Below, piece after piece: positions 48,601 to 56,045 of a stretch of 64,000 nucleotides of DNA. The notes beneath the pieces were generated by a model. That model made no database searches. It saw nothing but the letters and a program-made list of their open reading frames with translations, and was not told where the DNA came from. Every line of letters starts with the position of its first letter. The first letter of the stretch is position 1. The position numbers and the translations under genes were made by a program. The DNA is taken from contig JAACJK010000068.1 in the NCBI GenBank assembly GCA_013368325.1, forward strand, positions 229,846 through 293,845, read 5' to 3'. The stretch comes from Ephemerocybe angulata (lineage: Eukaryota; Basidiomycota; Agaricomycetes; Agaricales; Psathyrellaceae).

Positions 48601-49684
48601 TTCTATGCCCGTTGGGACGGGAGGGTTTCACACACTCGGCGTTTATCTCGACGTGTTCTCGCAACATATGTGGGTATTCAAGCATAAGACGGCGGGTACG
48701 GCGAAAACGACTATTGACGCGCTGGGTACTATATTCCGATGCTACACGAAGGCGGAATGTTTCATGTCGGACGGGGGGAAGCACTTTGACAACGAGGCGG
48801 TTCAGCTGTTTTGCGAGAGGAAGGGAGTGGACACGGAGGTGGTTGCGGCGTACTCACCGTGGGTCAACGGACTGGTGGAGGGTGGAAACAAGATCCTTCT
48901 TCACGTTCTGAAGAGGTTGTGCGCGCCGGCGTTAGGAGAGGATGGCTGGGAGGCCATGGAGACGGAGAACTTACCGAGATCATGGCCGAAACATCTTGAC
49001 GACGCGGTGGAATCTATCAACGCTCGATTGCTACCGGCACTGAAGTTCTCGCCGAAGGAGCTGCTGCTGGGGATGGCTATCAACACACCGCAGACGCCGG
49101 TGAGCGTGAGTTCGGTAGTGGAGGTGACGGAAGAGGAAGCAAGGACCCACATGGCGTATGCAGCACAGCAACGTCTGGACGGTTATGCGGCGGCGGTGGA
49201 GCACGCGGTGAAGAGGAAGAGCGCGTTTGACAAGCGGGTGTTGGAGAGGTCGAAAGAGGAGGTGGTGTTTAGACCGGGACAGTTGGTTCAGGTGTTGAGG
49301 AGCGACTTGGAGTACACGTTCAAGGTGGAGAGAAAACTGGTGCCGAAGTGGTCAATTCCGAGGAGGGTGGTATCGAGGGAGGTGAACTCGTACCGTTTGA
49401 TCACGCTGGAAGGGGAGGAGATCAAGGGGAGGTTCAGTGCGAGGCGCTTGAAGCCGTTCAAAACAATTCCGGGGACAGAGTTGCACGAGGAGCAGATCGT
49501 GAAGCAGAGGGAGTATGACGAGGCAGAGGCGGAGAGGAAGAAGGCGGAAGGAGAGCGAGTGGCGGCAGAGAGGGAGGCGGAGAACGAGGCTGGGACGTCG
49601 AGCGGGGGCTCGGACACGTCGGATGATGAGGCGTCGAGTGGGGACTCGGACACGCCCGGGGTGGAAGTTTGGGGTGACGATTGA
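45521..49684 (+). CDS. Gypsy element 2 pol (protease-like, RT, RNase H, integrase)
   Basis: 1387 codons, in the -1 frame relative to gag and overlapping it by about 165 nt, so it is probably made by -1 frameshifting. The protease position (V-R-T-S-W-D-E-G-A-R-T-A-V-M) lacks a standard D-S/T-G-A box. RT: S-V-F-D-F-A-S-G-F-Y, M-P-F-G-L-M-G-A-P-T-E-F and catalytic F-V-D-D-G. RNase H: V-T-T-D-G-C-Q-D-A-F-G-A and V-A-D-G-L-S-R-A. Integrase: H-W-G-R ... C-G-P-C zinc motif, then V-G-D-Y-L, F-M-S-D-G-G-K-H-F and G-L-V-E-G-G-N for the D-D-E triad. The C-terminus is acidic, without an obvious chromodomain. The ORF is uninterrupted. Confidence 0.87.
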   Translation: MSGAEGEAAVEAGGCVEDDLCKGAERHGGRQVDGLGVRLWRRERGCGKRGRVSELDGQAEIQGQSQVKRVRSFGDIRGVNVGDTKKSDVFDLYDVAPTGGSEESVPFECEMRIEGAKGSVKVRTSWDEGARTAVMCSRVYERLKKDIGPLRPSVKKFRLADGSIVTGAGRWSGYFSIGKVRALGGFEVFDSGGCWEFLFGKPLKKTFDVVHRYKDECVTVGDKYGREEVENQYGKSGKTDGECVPVCVVEEIEGEVDVGKPVDVFHVSEGVFTRWEDPFKKERVAEVVKAVEIGDDLTRAERAEVVALVEEFADCFALSVSEVFPVEGAVHKLNIPKDAKFSTKVRQRPMTPPQRSYLHGWIGEMLQAGIIEQCDPERVKCVSPTTLAQKAHGGEGLTMDELRHRVNDECVKAGIASFFEMPPREEKVEEVVEAKEEKPKKWRVCQNFGEVNRVTTIAPMPQGDIRTKQRRLSGHRYLSVFDFASGFYAVVVDEESRPYTAFYIEGMGFFWYVRMPFGLMGAPTEFAKMTAKHLHDLLLQELMQLFVDDGGTAADEFGEMMGKLRVIFERVRERRLSLSASKTKLFVTEAVFAGALVGPSGVKPDRAKLTAIVNWRVPEDAMELSRFLGLASWFRDLIRGYALEEKPLRDLLGKVELPKGYSRAVYRRVMTAFKLEGRWKGEHDVAFAKLKGILTSEPVLKEPKFDGSNFIVTTDGCQDAFGAVLAQRFSVVLASGKTVVKMFPLAYASKRTSKTERRYKSFLLEFAALKFGLDKFSDIVWGFPVEIETDCQALRDMLMNDKISATHERWRDGICAHQIVDVRHVPGKSNVVADGLSRAAEGRPYEDGDGSEWTVDEGWEDVTGLVYDLWRVEATTDEVAALLGRFAKVPMFVEAIKALVELQVGETERGRSKAKHRAENYVLDDGKLWRLDKGNTTRARGKVECINREEAVEMARKTHREGGHWGRDAVKVSMMDKVWCPGLDGAIVEAIRECGPCQNFDRGPRTISLLNPITRRHPFELVVGDYLSMPVGTGGFHTLGVYLDVFSQHMWVFKHKTAGTAKTTIDALGTIFRCYTKAECFMSDGGKHFDNEAVQLFCERKGVDTEVVAAYSPWVNGLVEGGNKILLHVLKRLCAPALGEDGWEAMETENLPRSWPKHLDDAVESINARLLPALKFSPKELLLGMAINTPQTPVSVSSVVEVTEEEARTHMAYAAQQRLDGYAAAVEHAVKRKSAFDKRVLERSKEEVVFRPGQLVQVLRSDLEYTFKVERKLVPKWSIPRRVVSREVNSYRLITLEGEEIKGRFSARRLKPFKTIPGTELHEEQIVKQREYDEAEAERKKAEGERVAAEREAENEAGTSSGGSDTSDDEASSGDSDTPGVEVWGDD

Positions 49685-49879
49685 ATGTGGGGGGTGTTTT
49701 ATATTTCGATGGTGGCCGTGGTGGGACGGCTTTGTTCAAGGTGGTTTCGTTCTTATTATGCACGTTAGAGTGCAGTTTGTTTGTTCTTTTTGGGCTTACC
49801 TTTTGTTCCTTTTCTCTTTTCTTTTTCTTTCATTTCGCTTTTGTCGCGCCGGGACGGCGCTTTTTTCGAGGGGGGTGCA

Positions 49880-50130
49880 TGGACTAGGGTCCCAGATAGA
49901 TAGAGAGATAGAGAGTCGACAGACGCAGACTCGGACTCACGTTTAGATTAGACTGTTTGTGTTTGTTGTTCGGCGCCTTCGGGCGCGTTGCTTAGACTCG
50001 ATTCGCGTGTAGATTAGAGAGCATTCCTTCTTGCTATCGCATCACATTCATCTTGCTGCTCATCGCTGGTTCTCATCGCTCCTTGGCCTCTCCTCGTCTC
50101 TCGTTGTGTTCTCGGATCCACACGGGTCCA
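49880..50130 (+). repeat. Gypsy element 2 3' LTR
   Basis: 251 bp, same sequence as 43967-44217. Preceded by the purine tract GAGGGGGGTGCA. Confidence 0.92.
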
Positions 50131-51134
50131 GCGTGTTCTCGGTAGTGGGCAGGGATGATCTCATCGAGGGTTCTCTCCGGTTTACCTTTCTTCGCGTCCT
50201 CAGCGATCTTCTGGGAGTAGGTGAAGCCAGCCGAACACCACAGTTCCTCATCCGTGCGCTCGATGATGCCAGCTCGAAGCCAGCGGCGTCGGGTTGTTCG
50301 GTTAGCACGGATTCGGCAGAAGGGGGTTTCGGGCTTCTCTTCCACAGGAGGGGGCGACGACGGTGGGGCAGGTTCAGGAGCTGGAGAGCTGGGGAGCGTG
50401 GGCCAAGAGGCGTAGATCTCCTCCAGAATCGCTCCATCAGAGGGTTCCCCTAAGTCCAAACACGGATGTCTTTCCTCCGGCACCTCCTCTACCGAGGCGC
50501 GGGGGTGACGGCGTGAAGGTAGGAGCTCTGGAACGGATGCGATGGGGTCTGGGGGTGCGCTCGAGGCATAGGTCTCTTCCAGGATGGATCCGTTGGACGG
50601 TTCCCCCAGAGCATGGCTCGGGTTCGGGTCCTCCGGAACATCCTCGATGGTGGCTCGGGGGTTGATGCGCACGATACCCTTTGTCCAGTCAATCTCTGGG
50701 TTAACCTGGCGAAGCCAGGGGAGTCCCAGGATGATGTTCTCGCCTCCTAGGTCGGTGACAAGAAAGTCCGTCCAGCGGTTATGGGGTCCGACCGTGAGGT
50801 GAAGACGTGCGAAGTGGGTGATGTCCCCGGCAGTATTTGGGGAGCCATCAATGTTGCGAAGGAGGATAGGATGACGGAGTGGGAAGGTTGTGATGTGATG
50901 CTTTAGGACAAAGGGGTGGTCAAGAAAGAGGGCGGTAGCCCCACAATCTATCATGGCTGCTGAGCTAGTGCTCCTGTTGCGACCTCTCAACATTGTTCGT
51001 ACTCGGAAATGGTCTGAAGTAGGATCGATTTCACGAATAGAACTAATGGTACATGATGAGATGGAGTCATAGGAGGAGGTGGAACACATAGCGATGGGTA
51101 CGCGTGCGGCAGCACGGACGGGCACCCGCTTCAA
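50131..51134 (-). CDS. Gypsy element 1 pol, N-terminal protease part
   Basis: Continues from gag by a -1 shift: gag ends CCG GGT TTT TGA, so the heptamer G-GGT-TTT (51134-51140) sits directly on the gag stop. The retropepsin-like domain has M-I-D-C-G-A-T-A-L-F with the catalytic Asp in D-C-G-A-T, then I-I-L-G-L-P-W-L. A Pro/Glu-rich linker with two similar E-E-I-Y-A-S / E-E-T-Y-A-S blocks follows. The frame is cut at 50134 by element 2 and continues in the RT part at 43966. Confidence 0.85.
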
Positions 51135-52423
51135 AAACCCGGCTTGTCGTTGGCGAGGAGCCCAAAGAGACGGTTCTGCTCAGCGAGGGTAGCCTCCAGG
51201 CGTGCAAACCTAGGGTCCTCGGGCGTCGTCAAAGGGGCAGGGGACGAGACGTTGGGGGCAGAGGTCTCGCCTGGGAAGAGGGTGAAGGGGGTGTCGCTGG
51301 TCGTGGCAGCTGCCTTCTGGGAGCGTCGGGCTCCTCGGCCTTTCTCGTTGCCTAGGTACTTGTCCTGGCAGACGGCCTCGATGTGCCCGATGCGGGCGCA
51401 GTATCCACACTTGGTGGCCTCGTGTCCTCCTGCCGACTTCAGGTGGGCCTTGGAGCCGCACCCGTAGCAGCGACCTCGCATGAGCTTGGTGAAGTCTTCG
51501 CGGGTGCGAGCCGTCGAGCTTCGGCTAGCGTCGACATCCATGGCGTAGGGGTCGCGAGCGGCAGTGGGAGGGGAGTAGGCAGTGGAACCCTTGGTACGAG
51601 GGCCTTCGGCCATGCTGTCGCGCATGTGGAAGTCAACCTTGACGGCGAGCTGGACGAGCTCCTCGAAGCTGGTAGGCGCTTTGGCGAAGGAGGCCATGGT
51701 CAACCAGGCACGGGCGTCCTTGGAGAGGCCCTGCTTGAAGCGATGGCCGAGGTCCGACTCGGAGTAGTCCGTGCGTCCGGAGACCTCCTGGAAGCGCGCT
51801 GCGTACTGCGCAACCGTCTTGTTGCCCTGGGTGATGGACTCGAGTTCCCTCTGGGCTTCGGCGTTGTCGTCCGAGGCCATGAAACGGGCCTTGAAGGCCT
51901 TGACGAACTCGTCCCACGATCCGCTGAAGGGGAAAGGGGTGATGGGGACAGCGGTCTGGTTGGCTGCGGTAGCGGCTGCAGCGGCGGCTTGGGTGGTGGC
52001 ATGGGCCTCGATGTCTTGGAGGTAGCGGACGGCCCATATCGCGGCTTCCCCCTGCAGGAGCGAGAGGGCATGGATGATCCACTGCTCAGGAGCAATCTCG
52101 TGGAAGCCAGTGGTGGTGTTGAGCTTGTTGAGGGGAGCTTCCTTCGATCGGGCCCACATGGTGTAGTACTGGAGGAATCGCCGGGCGTCGGCGGAACCTC
52201 CCTTGAAAGGCTCCGGGCGAGCCATGCTGGAGCCGGTGGACACGTTGACAGCCCCAACCTGGGTGGTGTTAGAGGCTGGAGCGGGTGCAGGTGGGGCTAC
52301 GGCGGAGGCAGCTTGGGTTTGAGCGGTAGCCAGTTTGTTCAGCTGCTCGTTGGTCTTCTCCTGAGCTTGTATAAGCTTTGTGAAGAGGGCTTCGAGACGT
52401 TGGGCAGCTGCGGCGTCGGCCAT
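51131..52423 (-). CDS. Gypsy element 1 gag
   Basis: 430 aa starting M-A-D-A-A-A-A-Q-R. An N-terminal coiled-coil-like Gln/Ala stretch is followed by the gag core (R-P-E-P-F-K-G-G-S-A-D-A-R-R-F-L ... W-D-E-F-V-K-A-F). A Cys-rich C-terminus follows (C-Y-G-C-G-S-K-A-H ... C-G-Y-C-A-R-I-G-H-I-E-A-V-C), the last being a CX2CX4HX4C zinc knuckle. Capsid/nucleocapsid of the element. The region 52424-52870 is the untranslated leader between the 5' LTR and gag. Confidence 0.88.
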   Translation of the reverse strand: MADAAAAQRLEALFTKLIQAQEKTNEQLNKLATAQTQAASAVAPPAPAPASNTTQVGAVNVSTGSSMARPEPFKGGSADARRFLQYYTMWARSKEAPLNKLNTTTGFHEIAPEQWIIHALSLLQGEAAIWAVRYLQDIEAHATTQAAAAAATAANQTAVPITPFPFSGSWDEFVKAFKARFMASDDNAEAQRELESITQGNKTVAQYAARFQEVSGRTDYSESDLGHRFKQGLSKDARAWLTMASFAKAPTSFEELVQLAVKVDFHMRDSMAEGPRTKGSTAYSPPTAARDPYAMDVDASRSSTARTREDFTKLMRGRCYGCGSKAHLKSAGGHEATKCGYCARIGHIEAVCQDKYLGNEKGRGARRSQKAAATTSDTPFTLFPGETSAPNVSSPAPLTTPEDPRFARLEATLAEQNRLFGLLANDKPGF

Positions 52424-52870
52424 GGTAGAGGGTGGACTTGGGTAGTCGGGGAGTTTCGGGGAGTACGGCGGCGGAGGCGACGATGGGGGTGGGACGCGAC
52501 TAGGCGGGCTGGTAGGGTGCAGGTATTGTGGGACTAGTGGTAGGACTAGTTCTCCACGGAGGCCAGAGAAGTAGAAGCCTGGGATAGAATCCTGGGTTTC
52601 CTTAGCGTGGGGGCAGGGCTGTTCTGCGCAGTCGGTGTAGACGATTAAGCCGTTCCGGTCGATGTACCAGTAGACTGAGGAGAAGACCGAATCGGTGGTG
52701 GATCGGAGACAGGCGGAGTCGATCTGTAGGCCGTGAAGCTGCAGTTCACAGCTGTCTGGTTCAGAGCCGTCAGAGGCTGCAGGTGAGGGTGAACGGGTGG
52801 GCGCGATGGTGCCGGCTAGCAGGGCTGCGAGGACGATGGACGTCGGCGCAGTTGGGAGGACTTGATCTAA

Positions 52871-53420
52871 TGTGGCGAAGACGCCGGCTGATGTCGGACG
52901 AGCGACGAGCAGAGAGCAGAGAGCAGAGGAGCAGAGGTCGGACGAGCGACGAGCAGCGATGCAGATACAAGGGCTGTATAGTCAAAGGTAAATAGGATAC
53001 AGGGAATAGGAGCAAAGCGACTATGTACCTGTATAGTCAAAGAGATCAAGTGGGGAATAATGAACGAGTAGCTACGAGTATATATGTGTCCAGATGATCT
53101 CGAACGAAAATAGAACAATAGAATGATCCAAAGAACAATAGAGTCCATATGAGTCGATATGACTAAAAGGCAGCGCGCGGGCAGTGCGCCTGAGAACAAA
53201 GGTGTGAACAAGGTGTGAACGTGCTGTGCACGAGAATAAGAAGCACGAACGTGCTGTGCATGAAGTGAGGGGAAGGCTCAGAAGAGCGAAGGCAGGGTGA
53301 AGGTGTGCAAGGGTGTGCAAAGGTGTGTAAGAGTGTGCAGGAATGCGCACGAATGAATAGTAAAGGAAGAAATGAAAGGAAAAGAAGAGAAAATAGGTAG
53401 GCTGACCGGTGTTCACGACA
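52871..53420 (-). repeat. Gypsy element 1 LTR (5' LTR of the minus-strand element)
   Basis: 550 bp, same sequence as 39767-40316. The minus-strand transcript should start within it. Confidence 0.93.
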
Positions 53421-53910
53421 GTCATGCTTCATTGCGGAATGCTATCGAGCGCCTCTTTGGTGTTGTCAAGCGCCGCTTTAGAATGCTTGGAACTCCAATG
53501 GAGTACATGGTTGGTATCCAGGCTCGGATTCCACTCGCCATTGCTGTTTTACACAATTTCATTTGCATCCACGATGCTGAAGACTCGGAAACACAAGACG
53601 GGATTTACGATGGACCAGATATCGTCACCGGCTATATCAGCACTCAGTATAGCAGGAGTAGGAATGGGTATGTCTTCTCTGAGGAGGATTTAGGCACACA
53701 CGTCTCTACAGCAGAGAAGGCTCGGGCAAGTGCGCATCGTGATAGAATTGCAGATGCTATGTGGAGGGACTATCAGGAGTTACAAGAGGGGATATAACAG
53801 GCGTAGATATAGTAAACGAATGACACGAGTTGGACAAGGGTATATGAGGCTTAAAGGAGTGACAATAGTTGGACCGAAAGAGAAAAGGAAGAAAAGGGTA
53901 AAAAAGCGAA

Positions 53911-55040
53911 CTACAAATCGGAACCACGAGCCGCGCTTGCCTCAGTGAGCTCATGCTGGATGAAGCGAGCGCGCCTATCCTCTGAACCAATTGCAAGGAT
54001 AGCGTCAGCAATGGTTATGTCCTTCCTGATAAGACTGAAGGCTTTGATCTCTTCATCCTCAGAGAGGAGACCATCATCCTGGATAACCTTGATAGCACGC
54101 TGGCGACGAGCCGGAGACGCGTAAGTCGTAGACGAGTTGAAGCTTCCACTGAGATTGTTGACTGCCGAAGCAATCTCTGACATACCCTGCGCACCTGAGC
54201 CAGCTTTCTTCCGCTGAGATGGGGTGTATCCCCCAGCACCAGCGTCGTCATCAAGTTCAATCGCAGACCGCTTACGCGAAATGGACTGAGGGACGGTAAT
54301 GGTCCCTGAGCTCTGACGAGCCACAGGTGGGGCCTGTGCACCTGCTTCAAAGATAAGACTGAGAGGAAAGTAGAACACATAAACGGAAGAGGCGCACCTG
54401 AGGTTTCTGGAGTGTTCTGACTCTGAGATCCATTCCGGTCCTCATCGTCATCCTCGTCAGAGTCGGACTCTCGGTTCTCTTGGTTCTGACGTCCCGGACG
54501 ATAGGTATGTGCACCTGTTGCAACAGTACCATTGACGATCTGTCCGACTTCATCATAAAGAGGGAACGAGTCTTTCCTCCACTTCTCGTTCTTCGGATGC
54601 GCCTGAACAGCAATGAGTTATGATAGTGCCACCATGCAAAAACTAGGGAAAGCGCACCTTGATATAGGCATCCCACACATCTGGAGTCGCAGTCACCACC
54701 TTATTCACATGGTCCCAGCCCCAGCCAGACCCCTTGTCGACCAGAGTACGGACTGTGTTGTAATCGGTCTTAATCTACAAAGCAAAATCAGTACAGAGGC
54801 TAGTAAAGGCAACGGGGGGAGACTCACAGCACGGTATCGCCCCTTGCACTTTGCTGCAGTCTTAGGAGAACCCCCAGTACGCTCCTCGCTCCCAGCTAGC
54901 TTCTCAGCAGCTCCCGTCCAACTGATTTCCTTGAAACTGCTGTTGGAGGTTGCCCTTCCAGCAGCCTTCTCGTCAAGTAGGAAATTGATCAAAACGGCAT
55001 CGGCTTCGGCGTCCCATCTGGCCTTGGAGGGATCGGACAT
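53911..55040 (-). CDS. Harbinger-associated Myb/SANT-like DNA-binding protein
   Basis: Exons are 55040-54828, 54774-54658, 54602-54398 and 54344-53911, 969 nt, 322 aa, phases consistent. The N-terminal third is a Myb/SANT-like domain (Myb_DNA-bind_3 type): R-W-D-A-E-A-D-A-V-L-I-N-F-L-L-D-E-K, then K-C-K-G-R-Y-R-A-I-K-T-D-Y and the Trp-rich G-S-G-W-G-W-D; W-D-A-Y-I-K-A-H-P follows. The middle is acidic (S-D-S-D-E-D-D-D-E-D) and an R-K-R basic stretch follows. In PIF/Harbinger elements this second protein binds DNA and carries the transposase into the nucleus. It appears intact, although the partner transposase is broken. Confidence 0.85.
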
Positions 55041-55219
55041 TTCGGAGGTCGATGTAGGACGAAAAATGGAGCGGATTGAGCGAAAACTCGTAGAGATATA
55101 GCACAAAGAGTGAAAGAGTCGCGACGAGACGCGCGTGTCACGTCGAGATCATGTTTGGCTTTTGTTTGTACATACATGTCACAAATCTAGGTTACCGGTA
55201 GTTACCGGTAGTTACCGCA

Positions 55220-55256
55220 GCCCCACCGCACCGCACCACAGTTGCCGAACAGGGCC
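55220..55256 (-). repeat. Harbinger right terminal inverted repeat
   Basis: Reverse complement of 38506-38542, ending GCCGAACAGGGCC, then TSD TAA. Between it and the Myb-like gene lie non-coding bases with two TTACCGGTAG units. Confidence 0.9.
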
Positions 55257-55287
55257 TAACGGCGGCGCTACTGTTACTTTTAGCTGA

Positions 55288-56045
55288 GAGTTGATTATTT
55301 GATGCCGCCTGTGCATTGGGTTACAGTGATAGCGCCTCTTCTTTCCCTGTTCAGTATTATTCTTGCCCATCTATCCTTGTTATTTATATGTTACTCGTAT
55401 AACACTTGTAGACCAAATCTCGTTCCTCGATTCTCTCAAGGCACCCATTATAATGTGACCTACTTGATTTAACACCGAGGGGCTTCACTCACGCTATACC
55501 ATACGCTGCCTCTGGTATATTCTAGATGTTAGGGATAGGAGGTATGTTGTTACTCCATGTGTGGCACGATAAGAAACACGGCAGGATACTACCAGGTGAA
55601 ATCGCGAATAAAGCATTGAAAGGGTCGGGGTGATTCAAACGACTGCCGAGTGGCTTAGAGTTCTGAGAATTTGGGCGCGATATTATCCTGTATCTTCGCC
55701 ACCCTAGTACGACACATATGAGCCCTCAATCCGATTGCCCCATAGTACACACTCTCTGTTGAGCTTAATAGTACCTCGGATGATACTTGATTTCTCGACA
55801 TTCCATGCTAACCTACCATCTACTCTGAGAATGTCAAACCGACAGCGTGAAGGCTAGGAAAGAACAGCGTAGTGTTCCAAAATTCGAGTCACGGGGTAGC
55901 GCGAAATCCATTTTGGGTGGTTATGGTTTGTTTGTTTGTTTGAACCTTGCCCAATGAGGCAATGTTCAATGTCCAAACAAACGCGCCTCTTTGTCCTCAA
56001 CCATCACCGTTGCCACTCTTCCTTCCATCCCATATCCATCTTACC
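55288..56045 (+). promoter_or_regulatory. Upstream region of G17
   Basis: 55870-55945 repeats the G11 upstream block (GAGTCACGGGGTA, AAATCCATTTTGGGTGG, TTATGGTTTGTTTG). I see no gene in 55288-55870. Confidence 0.5.

Larger units (their letters stand above)
43967..50130 (+). mobile_element. Gypsy element 2: Ty3/gypsy-like LTR retrotransposon, plus strand, nested in element 1
   Basis: 6164 bp with two 251-bp LTRs, flanked by the 4-bp TSD GCGT (43963-43966, 50131-50134). It lies opposite in strand to element 1 and splits its pol between protease and RT. Both gag and pol ORFs are open, so the copy looks intact. A purine tract GAGGGGGG precedes the 3' LTR at ~49869. Its strong G-richness on the coding strand sets it apart from element 1. 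Confidence 0.92.
39767..53420 (-). mobile_element. Gypsy element 1: Ty3/gypsy chromodomain LTR retrotransposon, minus strand
   Basis: Flanked by the 5-bp TSD GTCAT (39762-39766, 53421-53425). It has two 550-bp LTRs, a gag, a protease-RT-RNase H-integrase pol in the -1 frame and a C-terminal chromodomain. It is interrupted by gypsy element 2 (43967-50130) and enlarged by a 695-bp tandem duplication; without these it would be about 6.79 kb. A polypurine tract (AGGAGGGGGGTAA on the minus strand, 40317-40330) abuts the 3' LTR. The LTRs look identical, so the insertion is recent. Confidence 0.92.
38686..53797 (+). pseudogene. Harbinger DDE transposase, split by gypsy element 1
   Basis: Exons are 38686-38899, 38958-39168, ~39224-39676 and 39730-39766. 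The coding frame resumes at 53426 after the LTR element and its second TSD and stops at 53797. Joined length is 1287 nt, an exact multiple of 3 (428 aa). This is the nuclease of the PIF/Harbinger family (DDE_Tnp_4 type). Catalytic residues are visible: Asp in G-A-V-D-G-S (~191), Asp in L-G-D-A-G-F (~264) and Glu in N-A-I-E-R-L-F-G (~313). An N-terminal helical region (V-F-L-R-I-A-R-T-G-L-S-N-R-E-M) fits the HTH position. The insertion separates the first two acidic residues from the third, so the copy is inactive. Confidence 0.88.
38506..55256 (+). mobile_element. PIF/Harbinger DNA transposon containing two nested LTR retrotransposons
   Basis: The terminal inverted repeats (38506-~38542 and ~55220-55256) share GGCCCTGTTCGGCAACTGTG and the following GTGCGGTGCGG. 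The flanks are TAA on both sides (38503-38505, 55257-55259), the TWA target typical of PIF/Harbinger. The element has the canonical two genes, a DDE transposase (+) and a Myb/SANT-like protein (-), in convergent orientation. Without the gypsy insert it would be about 3.09 kb. Near the right end TTACCGGTAG occurs as a subterminal repeat. The 38543-38685 stretch is non-coding 5' sequence. Confidence 0.92.
37735..55287 (+). pseudogene. Small secreted protein gene, last exon split by the Harbinger nest
   Basis: Exons are 37735-38031, 38110-38279, 38341-38404 and 38471-38505. The last exon resumes at 55260 after the transposon. Without the insert, the frame passes A-S-T-S-N-G-G-A-T-V-T-F-S and stops at 55287, for 197 aa. 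Residues 1-20 are a clear signal peptide (MKFAGILTTIVLVLPTVLG). The core has V-I-C-H-P-A-H-T, W-G-H-S-H-V-E-F-D-I-K-I-G-G-T-I-G-Y-E and G-D-G-G-F-L-N-W-A-F. It resembles small secreted fungal proteins of unknown function (possibly the DUF7888 type, from memory). As it stands the protein would read into the transposon TIR. Confidence 0.75.

Noticed and set aside
51383..52537. 384-codon + strand frame opposite gypsy 1 gag
   Set aside because: Gly/Leu-rich antisense of gag with no domain; the minus strand has gag with a zinc knuckle.
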